From positions 1,316,467-1,380,466 of the forward strand of contig NZ_KB911459.1 in NCBI RefSeq assembly GCF_000383475.1: a stretch of DNA of 64,000 nt. Direction: 5' to 3'. Both the position numbers and the translations under genes were made by a program. Shown piece after piece: positions 61,110 to 64,000 of the stretch. The stretch is from Microbacterium sp. 11MF (lineage in GTDB: Bacteria > Actinomycetota > Actinomycetes > Actinomycetales > Microbacteriaceae). The notes beneath the pieces are model-generated. The model saw nothing but the letters and a program-made list of their open reading frames with translations. It made no database searches and was not told the DNA's origin. Position 1 is the stretch's first letter, and each line of letters begins with the position of its first letter.

Positions 61110-62310
61110 ATAGGTTCTCCGTTGCTGTCTTCTTCGACGTACCTGTCGACCCGCCCATGGTGGAGTGATTTGCTTCGAACGACAGTGTCTCCACGTCGTT
61201 GAAGTACTGAGACGCTACGTCCGCGACTGTCAGATCGAGCTCGGTGAGCAGGCCGGACGACGGGTAGCTGACGACCAGAGGCACACGCATGCGGGCCACG
61301 TTGCGACAGAGATCGTGAAATGAGGCGACGACCGCGCTCTTCAATGAGAACCCAGTAGTGAACCGGTCCGACCTGTTGCGACCGGCTCCGCTCGAGTCGG
61401 GATAGTCGTACCGGTACAGGGTTTCGTAGACGTGGTAATAGCGGCTGTACTGGTCCTTCGTGTACGGGGGGTCTGCGTAGATGGTTCCCACGTCGCGAAG
61501 TTGGCCTGTACTGATCAAATCGAGAGCGTCACCCACGAACACGGAGTTGTTCGAACGCCACTTCTCGGTGCCCACCAGTGCGACTGAATCCAGAGCGATG
61601 ATGAACTCGTCCCACACCGATCTCCCCCATGTGCGCACGATACGGGCGTGCGCGGATGCAGAGTTCGGCCGCAGGAACTGAGCGGTGTGGCCGGGAGCAT
61701 TCACCAGAACGGATGTGGCGGTGATCCATGCACCCAGAAGCCAGTCGCGGTCATTGAGTTGGGTGTCCCCGTCTATCGCGGATCGGATCGAGTCAACCTC
61801 GATCGCTTGCTGCAGGCTGAGATAGCCGGCGGAGAAGTACAGACTGGCGAGTTCGTAGTGCTCGCTCGTGCTAGCTACTGCGGCTGCGCGGGCGGCCCGT
61901 CTATGCGCAGCCGAGTTCCCCACGTGCGCGGCGCGCTGCATGTACTCGACGAGATCTAGACGCGTGCCTGTCAGCGCACGGTGTTCGGAGGCAAGCTGCG
62001 TGGAGTACTTCTGCGTCAATTCTCGAAGTCGAGCGTCGTACGCCGGACGCAAGCGAACGAGAGTTGAGGGGGCCTCTGCCGAGCGTTGGAGCGCTGTGAA
62101 CCGGGCCCTCGATAAGGCGGCCGTGAAGCTTAGCGCGTCATTCGTCACTACTGAGGCGGTGTTCTGAAGGCTCTCTGCAACACTGCCCATGCCCGAGAAA
62201 AGGTCGACTACCCTTCCCGCGTGCGTGAGGTCACCAATTGTGTCACGGACGTGATCCGCCATGTGACGCTTGGTTCCCATGTAGCGCACTACCACGCGAT
62301 AGCTCTCCAT
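61093..62310 (-). CDS. D12-class DNA adenine methylase
   Basis: A SAM-dependent N6-adenine DNA methyltransferase of 405 residues. The N-terminal RYMGTKRHMADHVRD is the usual opening; motif I is VVDLFSGMGSVA (D36). After an unusually long helical insert (about 70-260), which would be the target recognition part, comes motif IV YADPPYTKDQYSRYYHVYET (D280-P-P-Y283). The order I then IV defines the alpha (Dam/D12) group. The recognition site cannot be predicted. The ATG at 62310 has AAAGAGG too close upstream; a GTG at residue 6 with GGAGAG is possible. It is the first gene of the three-gene operon. Confidence 0.88.
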   Translation of the reverse strand: MESYRVVVRYMGTKRHMADHVRDTIGDLTHAGRVVDLFSGMGSVAESLQNTASVVTNDALSFTAALSRARFTALQRSAEAPSTLVRLRPAYDARLRELTQKYSTQLASEHRALTGTRLDLVEYMQRAAHVGNSAAHRRAARAAAVASTSEHYELASLYFSAGYLSLQQAIEVDSIRSAIDGDTQLNDRDWLLGAWITATSVLVNAPGHTAQFLRPNSASAHARIVRTWGRSVWDEFIIALDSVALVGTEKWRSNNSVFVGDALDLISTGQLRDVGTIYADPPYTKDQYSRYYHVYETLYRYDYPDSSGAGRNRSDRFTTGFSLKSAVVASFHDLCRNVARMRVPLVVSYPSSGLLTELDLTVADVASQYFNDVETLSFEANHSTMGGSTGTSKKTATENLYVCTI

Positions 62311-62602
62311 CCTCTTTGGCGGGCCGACACATCGTCGTCGCTCACTGCGATGTTATCGAGATTGAGCGCGTCTGGCGTCGTGCCGCGCCGAAGGCGTGTA
62401 TCCTCTGCGGACATCCGTAACCAAAAACAAGTTGCAGGCCCAGGCGCTCGTCGCCCCCTGGAGCTAGCAGTGTGGCTCTCGCTTCGTCAGGCGGGTGAAA
62501 GTGCTGAAGAAGACTGCGCTCATCGCATAGCGGCGCAGATGCCCCTCTGCTCGCGCTCGGAGCTTCATGCCGTCGATGCGTGGCTCTCATCGCTCCTCGT
62601 CG
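62311..62602. promoter_or_regulatory. Divergent region between the methylase and recombinase genes
   Basis: 292 bases holding promoters for both sides. On the methylase side TAACAT (about 62349-62354, minus) is a possible -10. No tRNA-like repeat and no attachment core were seen. An open frame on the plus strand here lacks a ribosome site and is not supported. Confidence 0.4.
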
Positions 62603-63823
62603 ATGAGCAGCGCTGAGAATGCACCGCCGCCGGTCCCGCCATTCGGGGTGAAAGTCACCACGGACCTCGAGTACCGGGCCTCCGGCATCCGCGCCCGCGC
62701 ACGGTGGATCGACCCGCAGACGAAGCGACGTGTCGTTCGAGCACTCGTCGTGCCGAACGAAGAAGCCGCCGACGCCTTCTTCAACGACCTGCGGCGCTCC
62801 TCAGAGATCGGCATCGACCGGCGCATCACCCTCGCCGACTACCTCGCCACGATCGGCGACCGCTGGACACGCGGCCTAGACCCGACCTCGACGGCCGACG
62901 GATACAAGGTCGGGCTGCGGCTGCGCGTCATCCCCGCGCTCGGGCACGTGCCGCTCTCCCAGATCACCGCAGGCATGATCGACCGCACCATCGACGACTG
63001 GGAAAAGACGCACTCCCCCTCCACGATCAAGAACACCATCGCCCCGCTCGTGCGAGTCCTCGACGAAGCCGTGCGCGACGACGTGCTCGCCAGCAACCCC
63101 GCCCGCAACCGCTCCCGACGAAGCCTCGGCAAATCGGCGCTGATCGTCCCCGTCGAACAAGCCTCGCCCCGCGCGCACGCGCTCCCGGATCTCGCAACAC
63201 TCAACCGGCTCGCCCGGGCGTGCGGCCGCGTGCACCAGAGCTACTCGGACTTCGTCATGCTCAGCGCGCTGCTCGCCTCCCGCGGGTCGGAGATCGCCGG
63301 CCTCCGCGTCGGCGACGTCAACTGGGACACGAACATCGTCACCATCGAGCGGCAAACCTACCCCGGCTCCGGCGGACTGGTCACCAAGCAGGCGAAAGGA
63401 CGAGCCGCGCGCCCGGTGCCCATCCTCAACGCACTCAAGCCGGTCCTGGAACGCCTCACAGAGGATCGCGAGCCAGATGAACGCCTGCTGCGCGGCCCCC
63501 GCGGCGGCGTCCTGACCACAGCGAGCGTGCGCGACGCGACCAAATGGGACGACCTCGTCACCGGCTTGGGCCTGCCCTCACTCACCCGGCACGGGCTCCG
63601 CCACACCGGAGCGACCTGGATGGCCGACGCGGGCATCCCGCTGCACGTGCTGCAACGCATCCTCGGGCACAAATCCATCGAGACCACCCGCGGCTACCTT
63701 CACCCCGACACCCGGCACCTCGCCTCCGCCGCCAAGCAGGCCAACGCATTCCTCGAGGCCCAAGAACAGCGACAGGCGCCCTCGCGGACCTCTGGCGCGA
63801 CTCGGCCCTCACCGCACCGTTGA
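62603..63823 (+). CDS. Tyrosine recombinase / integrase
   Basis: A 406-residue site-specific recombinase of the phage integrase type. The N-terminal arm region is followed by a SAM-like core-binding domain (about 80-180; TLADYLATIGDRWTRGLDPT) and the catalytic domain: R227 (SRGSEIAGL), a lysine at 262 or 265 (TKQAKGRAARPVPI), H330-x-x-R333 (HGLRHTGATW), H356 (LGHKS) and Y365 (RGYLHPD). All residues are intact, so it should be active. It is markedly GC-richer than the cargo genes. The ATG at 62603 is preferred since the family starts close to here. Confidence 0.93.
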   Translation: MSSAENAPPPVPPFGVKVTTDLEYRASGIRARARWIDPQTKRRVVRALVVPNEEAADAFFNDLRRSSEIGIDRRITLADYLATIGDRWTRGLDPTSTADGYKVGLRLRVIPALGHVPLSQITAGMIDRTIDDWEKTHSPSTIKNTIAPLVRVLDEAVRDDVLASNPARNRSRRSLGKSALIVPVEQASPRAHALPDLATLNRLARACGRVHQSYSDFVMLSALLASRGSEIAGLRVGDVNWDTNIVTIERQTYPGSGGLVTKQAKGRAARPVPILNALKPVLERLTEDREPDERLLRGPRGGVLTTASVRDATKWDDLVTGLGLPSLTRHGLRHTGATWMADAGIPLHVLQRILGHKSIETTRGYLHPDTRHLASAAKQANAFLEAQEQRQAPSRTSGATRPSPHR

Positions 63824-63829
63824 TGCATG

Positions 63830-63869
63830 CCACGGCCCGCGAAAGGGACGTCGGTGTCCCCGGCCGTGG
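63830..63869 (+). terminator. Hairpin after the recombinase gene
   Basis: Imperfect two-part stem: CCACGGCC with GGCCGTGG (63830-63837, 63862-63869) around GGGAC/GTCCC. Probably the recombinase terminator. Confidence 0.55.
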
Positions 63870-63954
63870 TCCACGACACGTCGCAATCGCGCGGCTGCCG
63901 GCCCTGTCCGTGGGCGGCGATAAAGTTGCAATGACGTCACCAGCGAGGAGGACC

Positions 63955-64000
63955 ATGGCACTCACTACCTCCTTGGCAGGCCGAGTTCGCAACACCAGCC
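63955..64000 (+). CDS. Start of a gene, cut by the window end
   Basis: ATG preceded by GAGGAGGACC, a very strong ribosome site, and a possible TAAAGT -10 at 63921-63926. Only 15 codons are visible (ALTTSLAGRVRNTS after Met). The pattern resembles the opening of GHKL/Hsp90-type ATPases linked to some defence loci, but this is from memory and too short to assign. Confidence 0.5.
   Translation, partial: MALTTSLAGRVRNTS

Larger units (their letters stand above)
55215..64000. mobile_element. Genomic island in tRNA-Pro, right end outside the window
   Basis: Bounded on the left by the tRNA-Pro fragment and carrying a tyrosine recombinase at 62603-63823. Cargo codons are less GC-biased than in the core genome (frequent A/T third bases in the CHAT, PIN and methylase genes). 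All cargo is on the minus strand except the recombinase and the partial gene at the end. The other attachment copy is not seen up to 64000. Expected beyond it is an intact tRNA-Pro on the minus strand. Confidence 0.75.

Noticed and set aside
62221-62616. A 131-codon frame upstream of the recombinase
   Set aside because: It overlaps the methylase start in antisense and has no ribosome site or recognisable fold.

Overview
The window is high-GC actinobacterial DNA, most likely from Microbacterium or a close relative in Microbacteriaceae. The basis is the very GC-rich third codon positions, the actinobacterial order of the division and cell-wall genes, the pknL/Rv2175c and ftsR/garA neighbourhoods, and an over-used GGATGCC/GGCATCC word. 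Everything was read by eye from the sequence. No database search was run, so family names rest on motifs and gene order.

Left third (1-13.7 kb): one minus-strand division and cell-wall (dcw) cluster, in transcript order mraZ, rsmH, ftsL-like, ftsI, murF, mraY, murD, ftsW, murG, murC, ftsQ, and the first 61 codons of ftsZ. Stop/start overlaps link rsmH to the ftsL-like gene, murF to mraY, and mraY to murD. The usual murE between ftsI and murF is absent. mraZ is preceded by three MraZ-type boxes at 10-bp spacing, and ftsZ has its own leader with clustered AACCT/AGGTT motifs.

Middle (13.7-46.7 kb): housekeeping and envelope genes. They include a polyprenyl synthase, an Rv2175c-type regulator, a LysM wall protein, a PASTA Ser/Thr kinase, class II DAHP synthase, acyltransferase, ROK glucokinase, acyl-CoA synthetase, peptide deformylase and two ParA/MinD-type ATPases. 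Further along are pyruvate carboxylase, two MerR regulators (one FtsR-like), a GarA/OdhI-type FHA protein beside lipoamide dehydrogenase, a CYTH protein, glycogen phosphorylase and a YihY-type membrane protein. The stretch ends with a prepilin peptidase, an aldo/keto reductase, a LysR/aminotransferase divergent pair, a CPA1 antiporter, two proteins of unknown function and a quinone oxidoreductase. Nine genes here and in the island have an actinobacterial -10 hexamer exactly six bases before the chosen start codon, which implies leaderless mRNAs.

46.7-55.2 kb: accessory surface genes. A 1746-residue secreted enzyme joins a rhamnogalacturonan acetylesterase (SGNH/CE12-like) to a PL11-type rhamnogalacturonan lyase. 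Next come an ice-binding-like (DUF3494) protein with a sortase-type LAETG tail and an orphan GAF histidine kinase.

55.2-64 kb: a genomic island. Its left edge is a tRNA-Pro 3' fragment starting in the anticodon loop, and a tyrosine recombinase lies near the right end. The intact tRNA would lie beyond the window. The cargo, all on the minus strand, is a D12-class DNA adenine methylase, a ParB-domain protein and a PD-(D/E)xK nuclease, joined by two 17-nt overlaps, then a PIN-domain nuclease with its own leaderless promoter, then a CHAT (caspase-like) protease. This set looks like an anti-phage system that I cannot match to any named one, and it is the main candidate for something undescribed.
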